The notes under the pieces were generated by a model that saw only the letters and a list, made by a program, of their open reading frames with translations, did no database searches and was not told where the DNA came from. A stretch of 9,514 bases of DNA, taken from the NCBI GenBank assembly GCA_002366725.1, contig DFBT01000115.1:1-9514 (forward strand), read 5' to 3'. Origin of the DNA: Caldifarciminota bacterium UBA3073. GTDB lineage: Bacteria > Hydrothermota > UBA3073. How positions within the stretch are numbered: position 1 is the first letter of the stretch; every line of letters starts with the position of its first letter. The position numbers and the translations under genes are program-made. Below are positions 1 to 5,946 of this stretch, one piece after another.

Positions 1-2
1 TT

Positions 3-1979
3 ATAAACATATCTGTGGATTGCTTTTCGCTTCCATCTTATTCTCCGAGCGGAAGTGAAGGCGATAGACATCTCTGTATCCTCACCGTTCCATCGCTTGA
101 GCACTCACTTGAAAGCTTCATTTCAAGAAAAACGGCTCTTGGATACGATGTCTCGCTCGTTACGGTACCTCCTTCCACAAGTGCACGGGAGATTCGCAAA
201 CTTTTAAAACAGAAGCACGACGAGTTGGGGTTTTCCAATCTTCTGATAGTTGGTGACCACCGGTGCATTCCACAATTTTTACGCGGGGATACGAAGACAG
301 ATTTCTACTATGGGGAACTCACATCGGATATAGAGGGCAGGTTCGAGCCGTTTGCCGAGGTGGCGGTCGGGAGGATACCATACGGCACTCCCGAGCGCGT
401 AGAAGATTTTCTCCTACGCTCCATTCTCTTCCAGCTACGGGAGAACGAGGAGAATATATTTTGCTCTTGCTCATACGATATGGTCTCGCCAGACTTCGTA
501 AGAGAGATGGATAAACTCCTGAGCGATTACGATGTCGATTATGAGGACCCCCACAGAGACAGGTACAGCATCAACATCCAACACACGCTCGATGTAGAAT
601 TAAATGCCCCGCCTGAAGACGCCCTTATCATATCAACCACCGCCCATTCGGGGAATTTCCTCCTGGAAAAATACGGCGACAGGGTGGCAGGTATAATCGC
701 CCCCACATCTGAATCATATTTTATACAGGGCAAACCCGGAGGCACCTCAACACTCCTGTATAACATTCTGGAAAATTTCCTTTTAAACGATATGAGTGTG
801 GGAGAAGCAATGAGAAAGGGTGCTATCGATTACTGGATGCAGTATCCTGATTCATTCACGGAGAAGAATATAGCAAGTTTCCATCTTTTCGGAGACCCCA
901 CGAACACCTTCAAAATCATTCAAAACGAGGATGTGGGGATAAACGAGATACTTCACATTCCCTTCAGGACAGAACCCGGTAGCACCGTCTCACCCGTCGT
1001 TGTCTTGAGAAACTTTGGAAATAGAACTGCCCGCAATGGAAAGTTAACCATTGAAATTGAAAAGGAGAATGAGATTATTTACTACGAAACTATGGATGTG
1101 TCTGTTATCGAGCCACAGGAGGACAGGCAGGTAGACTTCCCCGAGTTCATCATGGGAGGGGGGGAAGTTTTGGTGAGGGTCTCATCAACATTTCCCATGG
1201 ATTTCAATCCATCCAATGATATCATTGAAAAGAAGATAGTGGCGGATTTTGAGACACCCGTCGTCATATCCACCGATACCTCATATGCTGGACAGTTCAT
1301 ACAATTTCTTTCGGGAAATGCCATACTTTCACGGGATACATCATCAAGAACTGAATTGAAGAATGTATTTATCCTGACCCCATTTCCGGTGGGGGGAGAA
1401 AATATTTATGTTGAGGGATTTGCCCCGGATAGGGAATACAACGGCAGATTTAAGGGGGTTGGAATATTTACCGAATATTCATTTGCGTACAATGGGTCGC
1501 TCTCTTCTGTCCTGCCAGAATGGCTCTCCGGCGACAGTCTTTCATATGCAATGGTGGATGGGGATGGAAATCCCGTTGCGTTTTATTCGGGTTCTCGCTT
1601 TGTATTTATGGGAAGGGCACTCTATTTAGACCAACCCTCACTATTTCTGGGTATTATAGAATCGGAATTCTGCGGAAAAGAAACCGCAAAGAGGGATACG
1701 CTCTCCATATTATTCGAATGCAATCCGAATCCCACGAGGGGTGAAACCGCAGTTTTATTTGAAATCCCCCTCGATGATATGCATATTACACTCTCTATGT
1801 ACGACCTCATGGGACATCTCGTTAAGACACTGGTAGATGAGCAATTTTCAAAGGGAATGTACTCTTATATATTTGATGGCCTCGACGCCCGGGGCGAAAA
1901 GCTTGTAAGTGGTACATATTTTGTCAGCCTTTCCATAGATGGCAGGGTGTTTTCAAAGAAGCTCGTAGTAATCAGATAG
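3..1979 (+). CDS. C25 (gingipain)-fold secreted protein with C-terminal sorting domain, 5' truncated
   Basis: The frame is open to the left edge and no signal peptide is present, so the start lies outside the window; the GTG at 15 is only the first possible start inside it. Residues below count from that GTG. Residues 18-300 follow the peptidase family C25 layout: a Rossmann-like half with LLIVGDHRCIP (76-86) and AVGRIPYGTPE (117-127), then a caspase-like half with SVGEAM (261-266) and FHLFGDPT (289-296). Residues about 315-410 look like a CARDB-type beta-sandwich. Residues 569-654 form a type IX secretion sorting domain (NPNPTRGE, SMYDLMGHLVKTL, SGTYFVSL). The expected catalytic Cys is missing: where a Cys-x-Gly block is expected the protein has TTAHSGNF (His211), and no cysteine occurs between residues 153 and 552. 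It is probably an exported, non-catalytic C25 relative acting at the cell surface. Fold and sorting domain are fairly sure; lack of activity is inferred. Confidence 0.85.
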   Translation: MNISVDCFSLPSYSPSGSEGDRHLCILTVPSLEHSLESFISRKTALGYDVSLVTVPPSTSAREIRKLLKQKHDELGFSNLLIVGDHRCIPQFLRGDTKTDFYYGELTSDIEGRFEPFAEVAVGRIPYGTPERVEDFLLRSILFQLRENEENIFCSCSYDMVSPDFVREMDKLLSDYDVDYEDPHRDRYSINIQHTLDVELNAPPEDALIISTTAHSGNFLLEKYGDRVAGIIAPTSESYFIQGKPGGTSTLLYNILENFLLNDMSVGEAMRKGAIDYWMQYPDSFTEKNIASFHLFGDPTNTFKIIQNEDVGINEILHIPFRTEPGSTVSPVVVLRNFGNRTARNGKLTIEIEKENEIIYYETMDVSVIEPQEDRQVDFPEFIMGGGEVLVRVSSTFPMDFNPSNDIIEKKIVADFETPVVISTDTSYAGQFIQFLSGNAILSRDTSSRTELKNVFILTPFPVGGENIYVEGFAPDREYNGRFKGVGIFTEYSFAYNGSLSSVLPEWLSGDSLSYAMVDGDGNPVAFYSGSRFVFMGRALYLDQPSLFLGIIESEFCGKETAKRDTLSILFECNPNPTRGETAVLFEIPLDDMHITLSMYDLMGHLVKTLVDEQFSKGMYSYIFDGLDARGEKLVSGTYFVSLSIDGRVFSKKLVVIR

Positions 1980-2149
1980 CACCGATACCGTTTGTGCAAA
2001 CAACTTTTATATTTCAAATCCCAAACAGCAAGTTCTTTGCTCCATTAGATCGTGATCATCCAATAGGGCAGACAAATTCCAAGTTACACCGACCAAAATC
2101 CTGAACCGTTTGGAACTTTAAAGCATATTCACCTTATCAACACAATGCC
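1980..2149. other. Intergenic gap upstream of asnS
   Basis: This 170-bp gap is AT-rich. It holds a short palindrome GTTTGTGCAAAC at 1990-2001, just after the preceding stop codon, with a 5-bp stem too small to call a terminator. I find no convincing -35/-10 pair and no Shine-Dalgarno sequence before the asnS start. Confidence 0.5.
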
Positions 2150-3421
2150 ATGTGTTATATAGAAGAGCTACACAGACATAATGGAGATGAGGTAACCATC
2201 AAGGGATGGGTATATAACCGACGCTCCAGCGGAAAGATCGTATTTCTATTGATAAGGGATGGGTCGGGAATTGCACAGGTTGTGGTATTGAGGTCTGAGG
2301 TTTCGGGGGATGTATTCAACCTCTGCGATACCATTCCATATGAGTCTTCGGTCATCGTTATAGGCACAGTACATAAGGATGAAAGGGCTCCGGGAGGGTA
2401 CGAACTGCTATTTAAAAATATAGATGTTGTCTCCTCCGCAGAGAATTATCCCATATCACTGAAAGAGCACGGTATAGACTTCCTTCTCGAGCGCAGACAT
2501 CTGTGGCTTCGTTCAAGAAGACCATTCGCTGTGATGAGAATAAGGTCAACCTGTATAAAGGCAATCTGTGATTTCTTTGATTCAAGAGGATTTGTGAGGC
2601 TCGATGCCCCACTACTCACGCCGTCTGCCTGTGAGGGCACGACCACACTCTTCGAGGTTCCGTATTTTAACACAAGTGCATATCTTTCGCAATCCGGACA
2701 GTTATATATGGAGGCGGGATGTATGGCGTTCGGCAGGGTTTACTGCTTTGGCCCCTCTTTCAGGGCGGAAAAGTCGAAGACGAGAAGACATCTAACGGAG
2801 TTCTGGCAGGTTGAACCAGAGATAGCATACGCAACCCTCGGAGATGTTATGCAACTCGCTGAGGAACTCGTTGAATACATCGTGGGTTCCGTTCTCGATA
2901 AAAATAGCCGGGAATTGGAAATGCTCGGCAGGGACATAACCCCCCTCACAAAAATAAAAAGTCCCTTCGAGAGGATAACCTATACAGAGGCGGCAAATCT
3001 CGTAGGTATGGACTGGGGAGGAGATTTTGGCGCTCCAGAAGAAACCAAATTGTCAAATAAGTTTAAAAAACCCATTCATGTGACCGGTTATCCCCACGAG
3101 GTGAAGGCGTTTTATATGAAGAGGGACCCGCGTGACGACAGAATCGCCCTGAATTTTGATACGCTCGCGCCCGAAGGATGCGGGGAAATAATAGGGGGAG
3201 GGCAGAGGGAAGATGAACTTGCCAAACTCGAAGAGAGAATAAGGGAATACGACCTGCCGAGAAAAGATTACGAGTGGTACCTCGATCTCAGGAGATACGG
3301 TACCTGTCCCCATGCGGGTTTTGGCCTTGGGCTGGAGAGGACTGTCACCTGGATATGCGGCATCCATCATGTAAGGGAGTCGATACCCTTCCCACGAACC
3401 ATAGACAGAATCTACCCATAA
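2150..3421 (+). CDS. asnS: Asparaginyl-tRNA synthetase (class IIb)
   Basis: The enzyme charges tRNA-Asn with asparagine using ATP in the cytoplasm. Residues 1-95 form the OB-fold anticodon-binding domain (VTIKGWVYNRR at 15-25, FLLIRDGSGIAQVVV at 32-46). The class II catalytic core follows: motif 1 at 147-158 (GFVRLDAPLLTP), the asparagine/ATP pocket with FNTSAYLSQSGQLYMEA at 173-189, motif 2 at 201-224 with FRAEKSKTRRHLTEF, and motif 3 at 390-404 with GLGLERTVTW. SQSGQLYMEA and the overall 423 residues fit AsnRS better than AspRS, and there is no GAD insertion as in bacterial-type AspRS. The ATG at 2150 is the only usual start codon between the in-frame stop at 2102 and the OB fold, yet it has no Shine-Dalgarno sequence, unlike several other genes here. 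A second ATG at 2145 in another frame opens only a 5-codon ORF. The gene stands alone, with repeat-rich DNA after it. Confidence 0.96.
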   Translation: MCYIEELHRHNGDEVTIKGWVYNRRSSGKIVFLLIRDGSGIAQVVVLRSEVSGDVFNLCDTIPYESSVIVIGTVHKDERAPGGYELLFKNIDVVSSAENYPISLKEHGIDFLLERRHLWLRSRRPFAVMRIRSTCIKAICDFFDSRGFVRLDAPLLTPSACEGTTTLFEVPYFNTSAYLSQSGQLYMEAGCMAFGRVYCFGPSFRAEKSKTRRHLTEFWQVEPEIAYATLGDVMQLAEELVEYIVGSVLDKNSRELEMLGRDITPLTKIKSPFERITYTEAANLVGMDWGGDFGAPEETKLSNKFKKPIHVTGYPHEVKAFYMKRDPRDDRIALNFDTLAPEGCGEIIGGGQREDELAKLEERIREYDLPRKDYEWYLDLRRYGTCPHAGFGLGLERTVTWICGIHHVRESIPFPRTIDRIYP

Positions 3422-3436
3422 GTCAGTTAAGACTAA

Positions 3437-3464
3437 AGACATCAGACCACAGACATCAGACACC
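3437..3464. repeat. Heptamer array A (AGACATC-type)
   Basis: There are four consecutive 7-bp units, each beginning AGAC; units 1 and 3 are identical (AGACATC). It lies 16 bp after the asnS stop codon. Confidence 0.75.
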
Positions 3465-3544
3465 GGGTATTATGGCATTATACACCTTGCCACGCCTGAG
3501 ACAGGAAGAAATTGTAAATTCCTGCCTGCCGGTAGGCGGGCGGC

Positions 3545-3565
3545 ATTAGAAATTAGACATTGATC
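3545..3565. repeat. Heptamer array B (ATTAGAA-type)
   Basis: Three 7-bp units, each starting ATT, follow directly after the REP-like palindrome at 3521-3543. This is the shortest and least certain of the arrays. Confidence 0.5.
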
Positions 3566-3593
3566 TTTTGCCTTCAGTGTCTTTCGTGTCCTT

Positions 3594-3652
3594 CCTGCCT
3601 ACCGGTCCCTGCGGATCCGTCCACAGGATCCGTATGGATATGGACAGGCAGG
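3594..3652. repeat. GC-rich element with terminal inverted repeats and GGATCC blocks
   Basis: Seven-bp inverted ends (CCTGCCT and AGGCAGG) bound 59 bp. The blocks CGGTCCCTG (3603-3611) and GTCCACAGGATCCG (3619-3632) reappear in the same order and orientation at 8111-8119 and 8143-8156, the second with one mismatch, so this is one copy of a dispersed modular repeat. Confidence 0.7.
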
Positions 3653-3689
3653 CGTGAGAGAAAAATTTCGTGTCTTTTGTTGAAAGAAG

Positions 3690-4553
3690 ATGGAAATTTC
3701 GCAACAGATAGAAAGTTTTCTGTCGTTCTTAAAAAGTGAACGGGATGTATCCGAACACACCCTGCGGGCATATAGAAATGACCTCACAGAACTTGCAGAT
3801 TGGCTGGCAGAATTTCCAAAAATAACCGATGTTAGTAGGATATCGAGAAGGAATGTGAGGGACTTTCTCGGAAGTCTCGCAAGATATGGATACGAACGCA
3901 GCTCAATATCGAGGAAGACCTCATCACTCAAGTCCTTCTTCAAGTTTCTCTCGCGGGAGAACATAGTCGAGGTCGACCCCACACTGAATATAAAATACCC
4001 GAAACCAAAACGCAAGCTCCCGTCTTTTCTCTCAATCGACGAGATAAATAAACTGTTCGACGAGAACTTATCCGAACGAGACAGGGCGATCATCGAACTC
4101 ATCTACGGCACGGGGATGAGGGCAAGTGAAATCTGTTCACTGAATACGAAAGATGTGGATTTTGCAAATGAGACGGCAAGGGTAATGGGAAAGGGAAGGA
4201 AAGAGAGGATTCTTCCGCTCACGAGAAAGGCAATGGATGCCATAAGAAATTACCTCTCACCCTTGAGGAATAAGAATACACCCCTTTTCTTGAACAAGTT
4301 TGGAAAGAGGCTTTCACAGAGGAGCCTCCAGAGAATAGTGGGGAGGTGTATAAGGAGCGTGGCCGACCTTGCACACTCATCACCACACACCTTAAGGCAT
4401 ACATTTGCCACGCATCTCCTCGACAGGGGCTGCGACCTTCGCACAGTTCAGGAACTTCTCGGGCACTCTTCCATATCCACAACACAGATATACACTCACA
4501 TCACTCCCGAGAGACTGAAGAGGACATATAAACGGGCGCATCCGAGGGCATAG
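3690..4553 (+). CDS. xerC/xerD-like: XerC/XerD-family tyrosine recombinase
   Basis: This is a site-specific recombinase, likely the one that resolves chromosome dimers at dif with a partner or alone. Residues 1-88 are the SAM-like core-binding domain (SEHTLRAYRNDL at 21-32). Residues 110-287 are the catalytic domain with the full set of active-site residues: Arg144 (GTGMRASE), Lys168 (GKGRKER), His233 and Arg236 (HTLRHTFATH), His259 (LLGHSS) and nucleophile Tyr268 (TTQIYTH). The C-terminus ERLKRTYKRAHPRA matches the usual XerC/XerD tail, and 287 residues is close to the usual length of about 300. The start ATG follows a purine-rich GAAAGAAG that is too close to be a good ribosome site. Sequence alone does not separate XerC from XerD, and no dif-like site is visible. 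The family match is strong; a phage integrase is less likely given the short canonical architecture and the absence of phage genes. Confidence 0.93.
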   Translation: MEISQQIESFLSFLKSERDVSEHTLRAYRNDLTELADWLAEFPKITDVSRISRRNVRDFLGSLARYGYERSSISRKTSSLKSFFKFLSRENIVEVDPTLNIKYPKPKRKLPSFLSIDEINKLFDENLSERDRAIIELIYGTGMRASEICSLNTKDVDFANETARVMGKGRKERILPLTRKAMDAIRNYLSPLRNKNTPLFLNKFGKRLSQRSLQRIVGRCIRSVADLAHSSPHTLRHTFATHLLDRGCDLRTVQELLGHSSISTTQIYTHITPERLKRTYKRAHPRA

Positions 4554-4556
4554 AAA

Positions 4557-4584
4557 ATTGACTATTGACTATTGACGATTGATT
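4557..4584. repeat. Heptamer array C (ATTGACT-type)
   Basis: There are four 7-bp units: ATTGACT twice, then ATTGACG and ATTGATT. The array begins 4 bp after the recombinase stop codon. Confidence 0.8.
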
Positions 4585-4650
4585 TATCCCGCCTGTCCCG
4601 TAGCGACAGCGTTCGGGGTGGAGTGCAGCATGCCCCGTGGAAGTGACTTG

Positions 4651-4681
4651 CCCTATGGAGTGAATAAACTACTCCATGGGG
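4651..4681. repeat. 11-bp-stem hairpin with 9-nt loop
   Basis: The arm at 4651-4661 (CCCTATGGAGT) pairs with 4671-4681 (ACTCCATGGGG) with a single T-G wobble. The loop is GAATAAACT. The ATGGAGT/ACTCCAT core belongs to the repeated block family that fills 4611-4716. Confidence 0.75.
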
Positions 4682-4724
4682 AGCTATTCAACGGGGAAGC
4701 TACTCCACCGGGACGATTGGTGGT

Positions 4725-5348
4725 ATGAAACATTTCAAAGACATCTGGAGCACCATTCTTAATGTCCTGATTCCATTTCTCCTCTTCATCATCATTCCAC
4801 TCATAACCAGGGCGAACTTCAAGAGGTTGATGAGAAAGGCAAAGGAAAACCTTCTGGAGTTGAGAAAATATATACCCGGTGATGTATATATGACAGAGAA
4901 CGGGCTTCCCCACTTCAAAGGCAAGTATGGAAATCACGGGATAGTTATATCGTTTGAACGAAAAAAGAATGAGTCCAGGGCAAATATGAGGATAACCATG
5001 AGGATATCCTCGGGGCTCTCTGTGAAGATATACGGCAAAAGACTCGTGCGGCAAAAGGCGGGTATAAAAACCGGTGTGAGCGATATAGACGAGCGGTATA
5101 CGGTAATTTCTTCCAACCCCGAAATGGCGAAGTCACTCATCCTATCAATATCCCGAGACGATACCAGCGCCCTGAAGGACTTCCTCAAAGAGGGTATAGT
5201 TATAGGAGGTAAAAGTATAACCCTTCTGAAGCGTAATGCGGGCACAAAAGATACACAATCCAAAAAACTTCTTTCGGTTCTGGAGGTAACCGGTAGGCTC
5301 GCAAGAACTACCGAGAGACTCTCCCCTCCCAAAAATTACCAATCGTGA
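4725..5348 (+). CDS. Membrane-anchored protein of unknown function
   Basis: I do not recognise this 207-residue protein. One hydrophobic segment at residues 11-28 (ILNVLIPFLLFIIIPLIT) is followed by basic residues (KRLMRKAK), which suggests an N-terminal anchor with the rest in the cytoplasm. Residues 58-170 look like a mixed alpha/beta domain with strands such as GIVISFER (72-79), LSVKIYGK (98-105) and YTVISSNPE (125-133), then KSLILSIS and ITLLKR. The DERYTVISSNPE segment resembles the 'FxVxSxxP' strand-turn found in several uncharacterised membrane proteins, but that is not enough to name a family. The C-terminal 35 residues are polar and basic. A weak site TTGGTGG just before the ATG supports the start. 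Its upstream gap is the repeat cluster, and it converges on the minus-strand gene only 18 bp away, with no clear terminator in between. Confidence 0.75.
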   Translation: MKHFKDIWSTILNVLIPFLLFIIIPLITRANFKRLMRKAKENLLELRKYIPGDVYMTENGLPHFKGKYGNHGIVISFERKKNESRANMRITMRISSGLSVKIYGKRLVRQKAGIKTGVSDIDERYTVISSNPEMAKSLILSISRDDTSALKDFLKEGIVIGGKSITLLKRNAGTKDTQSKKLLSVLEVTGRLARTTERLSPPKNYQS

Positions 5349-5366
5349 CCATCTTTTGAGGTAACA

Positions 5367-5840
5367 TCAAAGTACCGTCAGACTCTTTTCAAAATCAACG
5401 ACGACATATCTTTTGCCTTTTTTGACTACCCTGTGTCCCTCTTTCTCCAAAAGTTTCTTTTGAGCATCCACCCCACCGGGGTATTTTGGGTTTATAATTC
5501 CCCCGGTTTTCAATGTCCTCCAGTAAGGGGTAATACTTCTCTCCCCTTCTACCGCCGCTTCCTCCGCCGCATGGGCAGCGATCCAGGCGAAAATTCCTGT
5601 AGTTATTGGACAACCGATCGTGGCGCCGTGTTTTTCGGCAAGTTTTTTGCGAATCTCATTGATGGTGGTGAGCCCGCTCCTGGGAACCTTCCTCATGATC
5701 TCATCCACCTCCCTCGGCGCCGGAATGACAACCGTACCGGTTCCCCATCTCTTGCTCATCTTTTCGGTGATTCTTTCGACCTTTGGCAGATTTCGACTGT
5801 CCGTCAATTTTTCCCTCCAGGATTTGCGTGTTTTAGACAT
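5367..5840 (-). CDS. MGMT-fold alkyltransferase-like protein (ATL-like), acceptor Cys absent
   Basis: This cytoplasmic protein of 157 residues has the C-terminal DNA-binding domain of O6-alkylguanine-DNA alkyltransferases. Residues 42-74 give the winged-helix part (PREVDEIMRKVPRSGLTTINEIRKKL), and 105-136 give the active-site region. Where MGMT has PCHRV, this protein has PYWRT (105-109), followed by GG.INPKYPGGVDAQKKLLEKEG, which matches the usual end of the domain. The alkyl-acceptor Cys is Tyr and the His is Trp; known ATLs have PWHR. The only Cys is residue 77 (GCPITTG). It may bind alkylated DNA and flag it for repair without transferring the group, but this is inferred. An upstream in-frame ATG at 5882 would add 14 residues encoded by the direct repeats; the ATG at 5840 is preferred because AGGTG lies 6 nt before it. 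It follows the propeller gene after a 106-bp gap, so cotranscription is uncertain. Confidence 0.8.
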   Translation of the reverse strand: MSKTRKSWREKLTDSRNLPKVERITEKMSKRWGTGTVVIPAPREVDEIMRKVPRSGLTTINEIRKKLAEKHGATIGCPITTGIFAWIAAHAAEEAAVEGERSITPYWRTLKTGGIINPKYPGGVDAQKKLLEKEGHRVVKKGKRYVVVDFEKSLTVL

Positions 5841-5844
5841 ATTT

Positions 5845-5852
5845 CTCACCTC
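5845..5852 (-). promoter_or_regulatory. Ribosome binding site setting the ATL-like gene start
   Basis: Read on the minus strand this is GAGGTGAG, with the AGGTG core 6 nt from the ATG at 5840. It argues against the longer in-frame start at 5882, which sits inside a direct repeat. Confidence 0.75.
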
Positions 5853-5853
5853 T

Positions 5854-5941
5854 AAAAAATCATGGGGGTCATAAAAAATCATGGGGGTCAGGCTAATATT
5901 TAAGAGATAGACAGTATTTCTTATTTCCGTGTCTGACCCCA
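5854..5941. repeat. Direct 18-bp repeats plus GGGGTCAG/CTGACCCC-bounded element
   Basis: AAAAAATCATGGGGGTCA occurs at 5854-5871 and again at 5873-5890, separated by one base. The second copy runs into GGGGTCAG (5884-5891), which is the exact inverse of CTGACCCC at 5933-5940, enclosing 41 bp of AT-rich sequence. The element fills almost all of the gap between the propeller gene stop and the ATL-like gene ribosome site. It looks like a small non-coding repeat element of the REP/MITE kind; a matching transposase is not in the window. Confidence 0.75.
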
Positions 5942-5946
5942 GGACC

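Larger units (their letters stand above)
3422..3689. repeat. Repeat-rich intergenic region between asnS and xer
   Basis: The gap has no gene but is packed with short repeats. 3437-3464 is a 7-bp-period array of AGAC-starting units (AGACATC, AGACCAC and variants). 3521-3543 is a REP-like GC-rich near-palindrome (CCTGCCTGCCGGTAGGCGGG). 3545-3565 is a second heptamer array (ATTAGAA, ATTAGAC, ATTGATC). 3594-3652 is a GC-rich element whose ends CCTGCCT (3594-3600) and AGGCAGG (3646-3652) are inverted repeats; inside it CGGATCC (3612-3618) and GGATCCG (3626-3632) are also inverted. Reverse-strand open frames across here follow the repeats and look spurious. Confidence 0.8.
4554..4724. repeat. Repeat-rich gap after xer: heptamers plus nested inverted repeats
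   Basis: Four heptamers lie at 4557-4584, then CTGTC…GACAG at 4597-4613, then a run of related blocks built on GTGGAGTG/GTGGAAGTG/ATGGAGTG and their complements ACTCCAT/ACTCCAC. The clearest hairpin is 4651-4661 against 4671-4681, an 11-bp stem with one G-T wobble and a 9-nt loop. An outer imperfect pair links CCCCGTGGAAGT (4633-4644) with ACTCCACCGGG near 4702-4712. No T-run follows the hairpin, so I do not call it a terminator. Confidence 0.75.

Noticed and set aside
3053..3463. 136-residue reverse-strand open frame over the end of asnS
   Set aside because: It is antisense to well-conserved asnS codons, has no family features, and begins in repeat DNA.
3422..3689. dif site for the adjacent recombinase
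   Set aside because: No 28-bp sequence with two 11-bp Xer half-sites resembling dif is visible; the palindromes here are GC-rich and of another type.
3599..4102. 167-residue reverse-strand open frame over the xer start
   Set aside because: It mirrors the recombinase coding sequence and ends in the GC-rich repeat; low-complexity composition, no motif.
4557..4590. Promoter from the TTGACT repeats after xer
   Set aside because: The TTGAC look comes from the heptamer units, and no -10 box stands at 16-18 bp.
4651..4681. Rho-independent terminator
   Set aside because: The stem is good but no T-run follows on either strand.
5433..5874. Two plus-strand open frames of 140 and 84 residues
   Set aside because: Both are antisense to the MGMT-like gene, whose conserved motifs settle the strand.
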